Notes: generated from the sequence alone by a model not told the origin. Counted from the first letter of the stretch, positions 23,898 to 31,398 are shown. The stretch is DNA of 50,301 bases from Armatimonadota bacterium (GCA_023511915.1 JAIMAN010000015.1:1-50301), one strand, 5' to 3'. Translations and numbers: made by a program.

Positions 23898-25050
23898 TCA
23901 GAGAAAACTCTTCACGCAGACGCTGGTCATCTCGATGGTGATTTGGCTGCTGGTGCTGATGGGCTGGAGCTATTTTTCGCGCCCGCCCATGAGCGACAAG
24001 CCGCCCGACGAGATTGTACGCGAAATCGAGAAACTGCGAGCGGAGAAAGACTATGTCGAAGCCACGCGCCGTGCGCAGGAGCTGGCGACCCGCTATCGCG
24101 GCGCAGAGTTCGGCGCGCTCGGCATCCTGCTGGAGGCGAAAATCTTCTACGAAGATAAACAAGACGCGCGGGAAGCCTACAACCGCCTGCGCCAACTGGA
24201 GGAACTCTACCCCAACACGAAAGTGTACCAAGAGCAGGGACGCCCACTGCTGGATAAGGTCTCGGTGCAGATTGACCAAGAGAACCGCCAGCTGCCCAGC
24301 TATCAGGCGCTGGACGCCGTGATGCGCCTGTTCGGATTTGCAGGCGACGCGCGGTTCATTCTGGGCATCCTGTTCATCGCGGCGGTGGTGCGCCTGATTC
24401 AAGTGCCGCTGGTCAACCGCCAGTTCGCCAGCATGCGCAAAATGCTGAAACTCCAGCCGAAACTGCTCGAGCTGCAGGAAAAATACACAGGACAGGAACT
24501 GATGCAGCGGCAGATGGCGCTTTACAAAAAGTACGGGGTGAACCCGATGGGCGGCTGTCTGTACGCGCTGCTGCCTATCCCGTTCCTGATTCTGGTCTAC
24601 AACGCCTTTCTGGTCTACCAGGTGCAGTTCCGCGATGGGCACTTTTTGTGGGTGAACCCCGACATGGCGGCGCGGTTTCCGGGCATGGTGGGCGCGCACT
24701 TAGGGCAGTTCGACGCGCCGCTGGTGCTGATTTACGCGCTGAGTATGTATATCACCAGCCGCTTGACCATCACCGACCCGTCGCAAGCGCAGATGCAGAA
24801 GACGATGGCGGTCTTCACGACGCTGATGCTGATGGTCTTCTCGTGGCAGTTCCGTTTCCCCGCCGCGTTTATCCTGTACTGGCTGTTGACGAATGTGTTC
24901 TACACGGCGCATTACAAGCTGTATATGCGCACGCCTGCGCCTGAGTTGGTTCCTGTGGACGAATCAGACGAGGGGCGCAACGGCGTAGCGGAGAAACCCA
25001 AGCCGAGCGGGGGCTATCAACCGCCCAAGAAACGCTCGAAGCGCAAATAA
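23875..25050 (+). CDS. yidC: Membrane insertase YidC with TPR-like extracytoplasmic domain
   Basis: The 391-residue Oxa1/YidC insertase has a first helix at about 18-36. A soluble helical region of about 100 residues follows (45-140), where typical diderm YidC has a beta-rich P1 domain. Its [21 protein letters not shown] and [18 protein letters not shown] segments fit tetratricopeptide helices. The insertase core (about 145-345) has the groove Arg in [15 protein letters not shown], the cytoplasmic helical hairpin ([14 protein letters not shown]) and later membrane helices. A Lys/Arg-rich tail (KKRSKRK) may bind ribosomes. It overlaps yidD and is 19 bases upstream of jag. Confidence 0.95.
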   Translation: MAQQEPIDQRKLFTQTLVISMVIWLLVLMGWSYFSRPPMSDKPPDEIVREIEKLRAEKDYVEATRRAQELATRYRGAEFGALGILLEAKIFYEDKQDAREAYNRLRQLEELYPNTKVYQEQGRPLLDKVSVQIDQENRQLPSYQALDAVMRLFGFAGDARFILGILFIAAVVRLIQVPLVNRQFASMRKMLKLQPKLLELQEKYTGQELMQRQMALYKKYGVNPMGGCLYALLPIPFLILVYNAFLVYQVQFRDGHFLWVNPDMAARFPGMVGAHLGQFDAPLVLIYALSMYITSRLTITDPSQAQMQKTMAVFTTLMLMVFSWQFRFPAAFILYWLLTNVFYTAHYKLYMRTPAPELVPVDESDEGRNGVAEKPKPSGGYQPPKKRSKRK

Positions 25051-25069
25051 TTCCTGAGTAAGGAGGGCA

Positions 25070-25699
25070 ATGGAGACGATGACGACTGTTGAAGCAACTG
25101 GCAACACTGTGGAAGAGGCGAAGAGCCGAGCGTTAGGGATGCTGGGCGTTGGGCGCAACGCGCAGGTGGCGTTTGAGGTGCTTGAGGAGAGCCCCGCCCG
25201 CGTGCGCGCGACGCTGCTGGAGGAGGAGCCGCCGTATATCGTGACGCCGCAGGTCGCCCGCAAAGCGGCGGACTACATCAGCCACTTTGTGCGCCGTTTG
25301 CCGCTGCAGGTGCAGGCGGTGCTGCGCGGCTCCCACGGGCGGTATGTGGAGGTGGAGCTGGTCGGGCGCGACGCGAATGTGCTGGTGGGCAAAAACGGCG
25401 AGGTGCTGGATCGGCTGCAGTTCCTGCTGAACAACATCGTGCCGCGCGTGACGGAGCCGCAGGTGCGCGTGGTGCTGGACGGCGCAGGCTGGCGCAGGCG
25501 ACGCACGGAACGGCTGCGCAATCAGGTCATCGCGATTGCCAACGAGGTCAAGGCGCGCGGCGAGGAGGCGGTGCTGCCCCCGATGCCCCCGCACGAGCGA
25601 CGGATTGTGCATCAGGCGCTGAAGGACGACCCCGAAGTGATGACCTACAGCGAGGGCGACGAGCCAAACCGCTGCGTGGTCATCTCGCCGCGCGGGTGA
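25070..25699 (+). CDS. jag: RNA-binding protein Jag/KhpB
   Basis: The 209-residue protein has three parts. The Jag N-terminal domain (TGNTVEEAKSRALGMLGV) is followed by a KH domain (about 65-135) with GRDANVLVGKNGEVLDRLQFLLN, where VGKNG is the GxxG loop. The R3H domain (about 140-207) has RRRRTERL, LPPMPPHERRIVHQAL and EGDEPNRCVVI. It forms an RNA-binding partner of KhpA in other bacteria. A second ATG at 25079 is possible. The last 20 bases overlap the convergent decarboxylase gene. Confidence 0.94.
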   Translation: METMTTVEATGNTVEEAKSRALGMLGVGRNAQVAFEVLEESPARVRATLLEEEPPYIVTPQVARKAADYISHFVRRLPLQVQAVLRGSHGRYVEVELVGRDANVLVGKNGEVLDRLQFLLNNIVPRVTEPQVRVVLDGAGWRRRRTERLRNQVIAIANEVKARGEEAVLPPMPPHERRIVHQALKDDPEVMTYSEGDEPNRCVVISPRG

Positions 25700-27098
25700 G
25701 CGACTCGGCAAACGCACTAAGCCGACGCACCGTCTCGCGCACATCGGCGTCTGTGGCGCGGTAGCTGAGCGTACACATGCGCAACGCGACGCGCCCACGC
25801 AGGATGGTGGAGCTGACCATCGCGTAGCCGTCGGCGATCATCGCGTCCACCAGCGCGCGGTTCAGCGCGTCCACGCGCGCGGCGTCCCAGCCCGACGGCG
25901 CATAGCGGAACGCCACGATGCCCATCGTCGCAGGCGAGACAATCTCCCAGTGGGGGCGCGCCCGCAGCGCCTGCTCCGCCAGCCGCGCTAAGCGCAGGTT
26001 GTGTTCCATCGCTTGGCGGAACGCCTCGACGCCGTGCGTCTTGAGCGACATCCACACTTTGAGGGCGCGGAAGTTGCGCGAGAGTTCGACCCCGTAGTCG
26101 CACAGGTCGACGCCGACCGCGCCGCGCTCCTTGTCCTGCAGGTACGGCGGCAGGATGCGGAAGGCGTCGCGCAGATGCTCGAACTCGCGCACCAACGCGC
26201 AGCCCGCCATCATCGGCTGGTACAGCCACTTGTGCGGGTCTACCGCCAGCGAGTCGAGCCGTTCGATGCCCTGCAGCCGTTGTCTGCCCTCGTCGGTGAG
26301 GATCGCCGCCGCGCCATACGCGCCATCCGCGTGCAGCCACAGCCCCTCCTCTGCGCACAGGTCTGCCAGCGCGTTCAGGGGGTCAACCGCGCCCGTGTTG
26401 GTCGTGCCCGCGTTCGCCACGACGCAAAACGGAAGCCAACCCGCCTCGCGGTCGCGCCGAATCTGCGCCTGCAGCGCGTCCAGCGGGATTTGGAACTGCT
26501 CGTCGGCGGGCAGCACACACATCTGCTCCTCGCGCAGCCCCAGAATGCGCCACGCGCGGGCGACGCACGAGTGCGTCTGGTCGGAATAGTAGACCCTGCC
26601 GCGCGCGAGGGCGTCGGGGTAGCGCTGGCGCGCCGCTGCAAGGCACACCAGGTTCGCAACCGAGCCGCCGCTCACGAACAGCCCGCCCGCCGTGTCGGGC
26701 AGCCCGAACCAGTCGCACAGCCAACGGATGACCACGCGCTCGACCTGCGTCGCTCCCGCGCCGACCATCCAAGTGCCCACGAAGATATTCATCCCCGCCG
26801 ATAGCAGGTCTGCCAGCACGCCGACATACTCGTTCGGCGCGGGCACAAACGCGAAATAGCGCGGGTGGTCTACCTTGATGATGTTGGGCAGCACCTTTCG
26901 CAGGAACTCGTCCAGCACCTGCTCGAACGGCTGGGGCGCGGTGGGCGTCGGCTCGGCGAGCAGTGGCTCCAGCGTGGCACGCGCCGCGCGCTTGCCAATC
27001 GGGCGGTCGGGCAGAGTCTGCCAGTAGTCCACCAGCAGGTCAATCACGCGATACCCCATCTGGCGCATCGTCTCGGCGTCCCACTCCAGCGGTTGCAT
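25680..27098 (-). CDS. Group II pyridoxal-dependent amino-acid decarboxylase
   Basis: The 472-residue protein has the DDC/tyrosine decarboxylase fold. VDHPRYFAFVP and NIFVGTWM are family segments, GGSVANLVCLAAAR contacts the cofactor phosphate, HADGAYG (256-262) holds the Asp that pairs with the pyridine nitrogen, and DPHKW (287-291) carries the Schiff-base Lys290. It probably decarboxylates an aromatic amino acid to an amine. It might be an amine-lyase relative; substrate residues cannot be settled by eye. The start follows TACAAT by 9 bases. No transporter for an amine/amino-acid exchange is adjacent. Confidence 0.92.
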   Translation of the reverse strand: MQPLEWDAETMRQMGYRVIDLLVDYWQTLPDRPIGKRAARATLEPLLAEPTPTAPQPFEQVLDEFLRKVLPNIIKVDHPRYFAFVPAPNEYVGVLADLLSAGMNIFVGTWMVGAGATQVERVVIRWLCDWFGLPDTAGGLFVSGGSVANLVCLAAARQRYPDALARGRVYYSDQTHSCVARAWRILGLREEQMCVLPADEQFQIPLDALQAQIRRDREAGWLPFCVVANAGTTNTGAVDPLNALADLCAEEGLWLHADGAYGAAAILTDEGRQRLQGIERLDSLAVDPHKWLYQPMMAGCALVREFEHLRDAFRILPPYLQDKERGAVGVDLCDYGVELSRNFRALKVWMSLKTHGVEAFRQAMEHNLRLARLAEQALRARPHWEIVSPATMGIVAFRYAPSGWDAARVDALNRALVDAMIADGYAMVSSTILRGRVALRMCTLSYRATDADVRETVRRLSAFAESLTRAAR

Positions 27099-27107
27099 AA
27101 CGGCTGG

Positions 27108-27113
27108 ATTGTA
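27108..27113 (-). promoter_or_regulatory. -10 box of the decarboxylase gene, leaderless type
   Basis: GGGG then TACAAT with 9 bases to the ATG at 27098. Confidence 0.5.
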
Positions 27114-27142
27114 CCCCTGCGTTGCCGATTCGTTCGGGCGGG

Positions 27143-27160
27143 TATACTGGTTCAGGAGGG
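27143..27160 (+). promoter_or_regulatory. Promoter and ribosome site upstream of the phage-like genes
   Basis: GGG then TATACT (27143-27148), followed by AGGAGGG (27154-27160) and an ATG at 27168. It is the only clear host-style -10 box ahead of the small phage-like operon. Confidence 0.5.
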
Positions 27161-27167
27161 AATCGCG

Positions 27168-27236
27168 ATGCGAGCATCACGACGGAAACGGCAAACCGCC
27201 CCAGAGAGAGTGAACGGCGTTGAATCGCGCCCGTGA
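27168..27236 (+). CDS. Possible 22-aa basic leader peptide
   Basis: MRASRRKRQTAPERVNGVESRP followed by TGA. The ribosome site is ideal (AGGAGGG, 7 bases) and the promoter is good, so it is likely translated if transcribed. It may be a leader peptide, or the remaining start of a decayed first gene of the phage-like operon. The next gene begins 149 bases later; that gap (27237-27384) holds nothing I recognise. Confidence 0.3.
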   Translation: MRASRRKRQTAPERVNGVESRP

Positions 27237-27384
27237 GGGCAAGCCGCCGCCCAAGCTGAGCGCGCGTCAACCCCGCAAATCGCCCTGCACAGACGCCCAA
27301 CGATAAGTGCCTAATGCCCTGCGCAGGCGGGTATGGGGGCGTTGACAGGCGCGGGGCAGCGTGTCCCCCTGCATGGTGAAACCG

Positions 27385-27798
27385 ATGCGACACTACCGCG
27401 TCTCTGCCGTACCGCATCCTGTGTTTCGCGGCTATCGCAAGGGGGGCGTCTGGTTCCCGAACGCGCCCGCGTTTGTGGCGCTGGACGAGTCTGCACTGAC
27501 CGAAGCGATACGCGCCTGCCCCTTGCTCCAGATTGAGGAGGTAGATCCCGATGCGAACGACGATTCTGCGCTGGGCATGGCAGATGCTCAAGCCGACGCT
27601 GATTCCGTGGCTGCGCGAGCGCGCCCTGCGCCTGCCCGCACATCAACGCGACGCGCTCGCCCAACGCCTGCGCCTGCCCCTACAGACCATCGAGCAGGTC
27701 GAAAACGCCCTGCGACAAGTCGTGCTGTACCGACTGGAACGCTGGGAACCCTGACGGAGGCAACCGATGGACTGGACGCAACTGATTCCCGTGATTAG
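27385..27798 (+). CDS. Mu-like phage small protein (HI1506/FluMu N-like start), probably frame-extended
   Basis: Residues 1-54 (MRHYRVSAVPHPVFRGYRKGG, then GVWFPNAPAFVALDESALTEA, then CPLLQIEEVD) resemble the short Mu-like N-terminal module whose members end near such an EEV. The remaining 80 residues are Ala/Pro/Arg/Thr-rich, resemble an out-of-frame reading of GC-rich DNA, and overlap completely the better-looking gene at 27551. A TAG at 27542 in the neighbouring frame would end the gene normally. The ATG at 27385 follows GGTGA; a GTG at 27361 and an ATG at 27373 are also in frame. Function unknown. Confidence 0.5.
   Translation: MRHYRVSAVPHPVFRGYRKGGVWFPNAPAFVALDESALTEAIRACPLLQIEEVDPDANDDSALGMADAQADADSVAARARPAPARTSTRRARPTPAPAPTDHRAGRKRPATSRAVPTGTLGTLTEATDGLDATDSRD
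27551..27754 (+). CDS. Small phage-operon protein, 67 aa
   Basis: The start is set by GAGGAGGT 8 bases upstream. The product has an amphipathic helical start (MRTTILRWAWQMLKPTLIPWLRERA) followed by a compact helical part (HQRDALAQRLRLP, IEQVENALRQVVLYRLERW). I do not recognise it. Its gene lies wholly inside the 3' part of the previous frame. Its composition is more protein-like than that of the competing frame, so I take this one as coding. Confidence 0.5.
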   Translation: MRTTILRWAWQMLKPTLIPWLRERALRLPAHQRDALAQRLRLPLQTIEQVENALRQVVLYRLERWEP

Positions 27799-28042
27799 CG
27801 CGCTGGTGGGCTGGGCGTTTTTGCTCACCCGCCAGATTCTCGCGCGGATGGACAAGTTGGTCGAGGCGGCGCAACGCCAAGAGCAGGCGATTACCGACGA
27901 GTTTATCGCCTACCTGCGCCAGAGTGTCGCCCGCACGGAGGCAAGCTACGAACGGCTGGAGCTTGCGCTGGACGATGTGCGCGACGCGCTGTTGAGCCTG
28001 CGCCAAGCCATCACGAACTGGCAGGAGATCGCCAAGCCGTAG
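27767..28042 (+). CDS. Holin-like membrane/coiled-coil protein, 91 aa
   Basis: An N-terminal transmembrane helix (LIPVISALVGWAFLLTRQIL) is followed by a long charged helix (residues 25-85) with heptad spacing, built like small phage holin-type or XhlA-like proteins but with the helix first. A ribosome site GGAGG stands 7 bases before the ATG. It lies between the 67-aa gene (12-base gap) and the connector gene (12-base gap), so it is part of the same operon. Role inferred only from layout. Confidence 0.55.
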   Translation: MDWTQLIPVISALVGWAFLLTRQILARMDKLVEAAQRQEQAITDEFIAYLRQSVARTEASYERLELALDDVRDALLSLRQAITNWQEIAKP

Positions 28043-28054
28043 GGGTGAACCGCG

Positions 28055-28453
28055 ATGCTCAGTGTCTCCCGCGCCGATGTGAAGCGCAAGTTGCGCCTGA
28101 CGACCAACGAGTACGACGCCGAGATCGACGCGCTGATTGCCGAGATGCTGCCTGCGCTGCGCTACGCGATTGAGCCGAGCTACCTGAACACGAGCGACCC
28201 TGATTTGCTGGCGACGCTGAACTTGGGCGCGTTGGAGGTGGTCGCGGGCGAGATGGGGGCGACCCTCTACCGCGAGCTTGGGGCGTGGACGGGCTTTCGA
28301 ATCGGTTGGCTGCAGGTGCAGCCGCCTGCCCTGCGCGAGCCTGCCGACCCGACGGGGCTAAAAGCGCAGGGCTACGCCCGTCTCAAGCCGTTTGTCAAGC
28401 GTGAGGCGCAGTTGCTGTTTGTGTACCGCGCCCGCGAGGAGGAATCGCCGTGA
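28055..28453 (+). CDS. Phage head-tail connector-like protein
   Basis: The 132 residues open with VSRADVKRKLRLTTNEYDAE, then IDALIAEMLPALRYAI. This is the helical pattern of gp6/gp15-type head-tail connectors (V-K-x-x-L-R-L ... Y-D-x-x-I-x-x-L-I). They continue with a second helical bundle (DLLATLNLGALEVVAGEMGATLY). The ribosome site is AGGGGTG. Its stop overlaps the next gene by 4 bases. No portal, capsid or terminase gene is nearby, so the virion module is incomplete. Confidence 0.6.
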   Translation: MLSVSRADVKRKLRLTTNEYDAEIDALIAEMLPALRYAIEPSYLNTSDPDLLATLNLGALEVVAGEMGATLYRELGAWTGFRIGWLQVQPPALREPADPTGLKAQGYARLKPFVKREAQLLFVYRAREEESP

Positions 28454-28758
28454 TGCTGCGCGAGTGTCTGAACCACTGGTTGCGTCGCTATGGCGAGCCG
28501 TTCCAAGCGGGCGCGCAGGGCTATCGCGGGCTGTTTTTCCAGCCGCCGGGGAGCCTGCTCCGCTGGCTGTTCAGCCCTGAAGCGTTGGGCGAGTTGCCGC
28601 GTCCGCTGTGGGCGGTCGCCGTCGCGCCTACGGTGAGCCTGCCCGATGCGACCGTGCTGACTTGGCGCGGGGCGAGCTATCGCGTGCTGTCGTCGCTGGA
28701 GTTCCGCTTCGATGCGACCCCCGTCTATCGCCTGATGCTGATTGCGCCTGTGGCGTAG
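28450..28758 (+). CDS. Phage head-closure or tail-adaptor-like protein, 102 aa
   Basis: A small beta-rich protein (LRWLFSPEAL, WAVAVAPTVSLPD, VLTWRGASYRVLSSLEFRFD, YRLMLIAPVA) that follows the connector directly with a 4-base overlap and a GAGGAGG ribosome site. In siphophages the gene after the connector encodes the stopper/adaptor, and this size and beta pattern (WRGxxYRVxS) fit. Identification is by position and pattern only. Confidence 0.5.
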   Translation: MMLRECLNHWLRRYGEPFQAGAQGYRGLFFQPPGSLLRWLFSPEALGELPRPLWAVAVAPTVSLPDATVLTWRGASYRVLSSLEFRFDATPVYRLMLIAPVA

Positions 28759-28772
28759 CGCGCGTCATGGGT

Positions 28773-28778
28773 TAAAAT
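28773..28778 (+). promoter_or_regulatory. -10 box of the membrane J-domain gene, leaderless type
   Basis: TAAAAT with 8 bases to the ATG at 28787; GGGGG right before the ATG could serve as a very close ribosome site. The box separates this gene from the phage-like operon. Confidence 0.4.
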
Positions 28779-28786
28779 ATAGGGGG

Positions 28787-29464
28787 ATGCGAATCGACCC
28801 GAAATTGGACGCTTACCGCGAGCTGGGGGTGTCGCCTGGCGCGTCGGGCGAGGCGATTCGGCAGGCGTATTTGGCGTTAGCGCGGCGGTATCACCCGGAC
28901 CGTGCGCCCACAGGACGCGCCGCCGAGTACGAGGAGCGGATGAAGCGCATCAACACCGCCTACGAGCTGCTGCGCGACCCCGAATCGCGCCAGCGGTACG
29001 ACAGACTGCGCGCGCCGCACGCCGCGCCGTCGCAGGCGACGCCCCGCACGCCGACTGCCCCGCGCGCCCAGCCGAACGACCCCTACACCCAGATGCGCGC
29101 GGGCTACCAGCAGCGTGTGTACCGCGTGCAGGCGTCCACGCGCGCGTTGCCCGCGTGGGCGCAGGCGTTGTCGGGGCTGTTCGCGGGGCTGGGACTGGTG
29201 GCAGGCTTCCTGCTGGGGCTGCCGTTCGGGATTGTCGGCTGCATTCCCGGCGCGATGGTCGGCATGGTGGTCGGGATGCTGGTCGGCTTGTGGGCGGTTT
29301 ATGTGCTGGCGTTGGGGCTGCCGACCGCGGTGCTGGGCTGGCTGGGGCTGCTGCTTGCCGACACGGTGGGCATGTGGGTCGGCGGTGGGATGGGTCTCGT
29401 GCTGGGCGCAGTGTGGGCGCGCCGCTTGTGGCGACGCGCCCGAATCACCTACCACTCCCGGTAG
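28787..29464 (+). CDS. Membrane-bound J-domain protein
   Basis: Residues about 8-72 form a J domain with YRELGVSPGASGEAIRQAYL, the invariant HPD in YHPDRAP, and RINTAYELLRDPESRQRYDR. A Pro/Ala/Thr-rich linker follows, and the last 95 residues form glycine-rich membrane helices (GLFAGLGLVAGFLLGLP, GAMVGMVVGMLVGLW) with glycine-zipper spacing. It would recruit DnaK to the membrane; the target is unknown. The start follows a TAAAAT box. The last 16 bases overlap the convergent pseudopilin gene. Confidence 0.85.
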   Translation: MRIDPKLDAYRELGVSPGASGEAIRQAYLALARRYHPDRAPTGRAAEYEERMKRINTAYELLRDPESRQRYDRLRAPHAAPSQATPRTPTAPRAQPNDPYTQMRAGYQQRVYRVQASTRALPAWAQALSGLFAGLGLVAGFLLGLPFGIVGCIPGAMVGMVVGMLVGLWAVYVLALGLPTAVLGWLGLLLADTVGMWVGGGMGLVLGAVWARRLWRRARITYHSR

Positions 29465-29877
29465 GGACGCCCGTCGCTGCCGACGCCCGCCGCAGGCGAG
29501 CGTACCTTCATCTCACCCGTCTGCGAGTCACAGTAATACTCCAACTCTTCGCCCGAAATCGGGCAGCGCGGAACCGCCTGCATATACGGTCCGCGATAAT
29601 AGTCAGGGTTCATCATGCTGGGACGCCCCCACCGATCCAGCCCGAACTGGGGCGGTTCGGTGGTTGTCAGGTCGCTCAGGTCGGTCGGGTACACGCCCGT
29701 GTCGTAGTAAAATACCAGAATCGCATGGCGCGCCTCTGCCAGTATGATGCGCAGGCGCGCCTCTGGGTCGCGCGGCAGATGATGCGACACGCGCGGCGCG
29801 AACGCCGCCAACACTGCCGTACTCATCACTGCCAGCGACAACAACTCCACAATCGTCATTCCCCGTAGCCAGCGCAT
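29449..29877 (-). CDS. Type II secretion/type IV pseudopilin-like protein
   Basis: The 142-residue protein carries a short prepilin leader (MRWLRG) cut before MTIVELLSLAVMSTAVLAAFAP; Glu at mature position 5 is present, but the usual Phe at +1 is Met. The soluble part has DTGVYPTDLSDLTT and GPYMQAVPRCP ... YYCDSQTG, typical of GspG-like globular domains with a Cys pair. The ATG at 29877 follows TGGAGG. No other secretion gene is adjacent. Confidence 0.82.
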   Translation of the reverse strand: MRWLRGMTIVELLSLAVMSTAVLAAFAPRVSHHLPRDPEARLRIILAEARHAILVFYYDTGVYPTDLSDLTTTEPPQFGLDRWGRPSMMNPDYYRGPYMQAVPRCPISGEELEYYCDSQTGEMKVRSPAAGVGSDGRPYREW

Positions 29878-29945
29878 AGAAGCCTCCACTCCACATCTAA
29901 GCGGGTTGTTCCACACTCCCGTAGGGATTCAACGGGATTATCGGG

Positions 29946-29966
29946 TATAATCTTGGATACTGGAGG
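29946..29966 (+). promoter_or_regulatory. Promoter and ribosome site of the HesB/IscA gene
   Basis: GGG then TATAAT (29946-29951), then TGGAGG and the ATG at 29972. A 5' leader of about 14 bases with a Shine-Dalgarno site. Confidence 0.55.
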
Positions 29967-29971
29967 ACGCT

Positions 29972-30355
29972 ATGGCAATCACGCTATCGGAGCGCGCCGC
30001 GCACGAGTTGAAGACATTGTTGGAAGAGTCGGGCATTCAGGACGCAGGGCTACGGGTCTGGGTCGCCGGCGGCGGCTGCAGCGGGCTGCAATACCAAATG
30101 GCGATCGACGACGCCCACCCCGAAGAGACCGACGCTGTGTTCGAATCGCACGGGGTCAAAATCTATGTCGACAGCCTCAGCATCCGCTACATGGACGGCT
30201 CGTGCATCGATTATGTGGAGGACATGTTCGGCGGGGGCTTCAAGATTGACAACCCGAACGCGGTCAACGGCTGCGGGTGCGGCTCGTCGTTCCAGACCGA
30301 GGACGAGATGGGCACGCCTGGCGCAGGCTGCGGGAGTTGCCGTTGCTGCGGGTAG
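29972..30355 (+). CDS. A-type iron-sulfur carrier (HesB/IscA/ErpA) with Cys-rich tail
   Basis: Residues 1-108 match A-type carriers that hand Fe-S clusters to target enzymes: LSERAAHELKTLLEE, GGGCSGLQY (first cluster Cys, near 36), VDSLSIRYMDGSCIDYVED, and NGCGCGSSF (the second and third Cys, near 100-102). After the normal end there is a 17-residue extension finishing GAGCGSCRCCG with four more Cys. That tail is unusual for the family. There is also a Cys in MDGSCIDY. No isc or suf operon is adjacent. Confidence 0.93.
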   Translation: MAITLSERAAHELKTLLEESGIQDAGLRVWVAGGGCSGLQYQMAIDDAHPEETDAVFESHGVKIYVDSLSIRYMDGSCIDYVEDMFGGGFKIDNPNAVNGCGCGSSFQTEDEMGTPGAGCGSCRCCG

Positions 30356-30361
30356 ATTGGG

Positions 30362-30367
30362 TATAAT
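30362..30367 (+). promoter_or_regulatory. -10 box of tRNA-Thr
   Basis: GGG then TATAAT, 12 bases before the mature tRNA 5' end. Confidence 0.55.
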
Positions 30368-30379
30368 GTTCGTTCGGAA

Positions 30380-30454
<75 letters not shown>

Positions 30455-30636
30455 GTGGTGTTTCTCCCCAGCTTTCGCCGCTCTTGTGCGCCATAGGTTG
30501 TGGAGCCGCGCATAAGAGGCGGTATGAAGACCGAAGCACTCACGAAGCGACAGCAGATGTAGGCTCCGCTGAGGCAGTCTGTCCTTCCTGACCCATCCCC
30601 TGAAAAATCGGGGCGTGTCCGCCGACAATTCCCCCG

Positions 30637-31398
30637 ATGCTGCCGATTGAGGTCTCGCATCTGGTGGTGGCGTATCGGCGCTGGTTCAAGCCGCCGTTCT
30701 GCGCGGTAGACGACCTGAGTTTCGTCGTGCGCGAGGGCGAGATTGTCGGCTTTCTGGGGGCGAACGGCGCGGGCAAGACCAGCACCATCAAGACGCTGAT
30801 GGGCTTCCAGCCGCCGACAGCGGGCACGGCGCGCATCTTCGGGATGGACGCCACCGACGCCCGCGCACGGCAACTGGTCGGCTTCCTGCCCGAAACCGCC
30901 CTCTACTCGCCGTATCTGACGCCCTACGAGACGCTGCGCCTGTACGGCGAACTGCACGGGCTGCGCGGACGACAACTCAAGGCGCAAATCGAAGCCCTGC
31001 TGGAGGCGGTCAACCTCAGCCACAAGGCGCACACACTGAACAAGAACCTCTCCAAAGGCATGCTGCAGCGCGTGGGGATTGCCCAAGCGCTGCTGGGCGA
31101 CCCGAAACTGCTGATCCTGGACGAGGTCTCGTCGGGCTTAGACCCCATCGGCAAGCGCGAGTTGCGCGACCTGCTGTCGACCCAACGCGCACGGGGCGCG
31201 ACCATCTTCTTCTCGTCGCACGAACTGGCGGAAGTCGCCTCCATCTGCGACCGCATCCTGATTATCCATCGCGGGCGGCTAATCGCCGAGCATTGGCTCA
31301 GCGACCTGACGGGGCGCGTGGAGTCGCTGGAGGACTACTTCATCCGCACGGTGCAGGCGGGACGCGATATCCTGCACGAGGAGGCAAGCGCAGCATGA
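30637..31398 (+). CDS. ABC transporter ATP-binding protein
   Basis: A 253-residue ATPase of the ABC-2 class. Walker A is GANGAGKTST (about 43-52), the signature LSKGMLQRVGIAQAL (near 139) and Walker B LLILDEVSSGLDP (near 158). The switch-type His is in SSHEL. The start follows GACAAT by 7 bases. Its TGA overlaps the permease ATG by 4 bases. Paralogous to the pair at 7043-8813 but only distantly similar. Confidence 0.93.
   Translation: MLPIEVSHLVVAYRRWFKPPFCAVDDLSFVVREGEIVGFLGANGAGKTSTIKTLMGFQPPTAGTARIFGMDATDARARQLVGFLPETALYSPYLTPYETLRLYGELHGLRGRQLKAQIEALLEAVNLSHKAHTLNKNLSKGMLQRVGIAQALLGDPKLLILDEVSSGLDPIGKRELRDLLSTQRARGATIFFSSHELAEVASICDRILIIHRGRLIAEHWLSDLTGRVESLEDYFIRTVQAGRDILHEEASAA

Noticed and set aside
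27237-27384. A decayed gene or RNA between the 22-aa ORF and the phage-like genes
   Set aside because: No frame gives a recognisable pattern, and the TTGACA-like hexamer near 27342 has no matching -10 box.
30455-30636. A riboswitch or small RNA between tRNA-Thr and the ABC operon
   Set aside because: Only a weak four-pair CCCC/GGGG hairpin was found, with no conserved motif I recognise.
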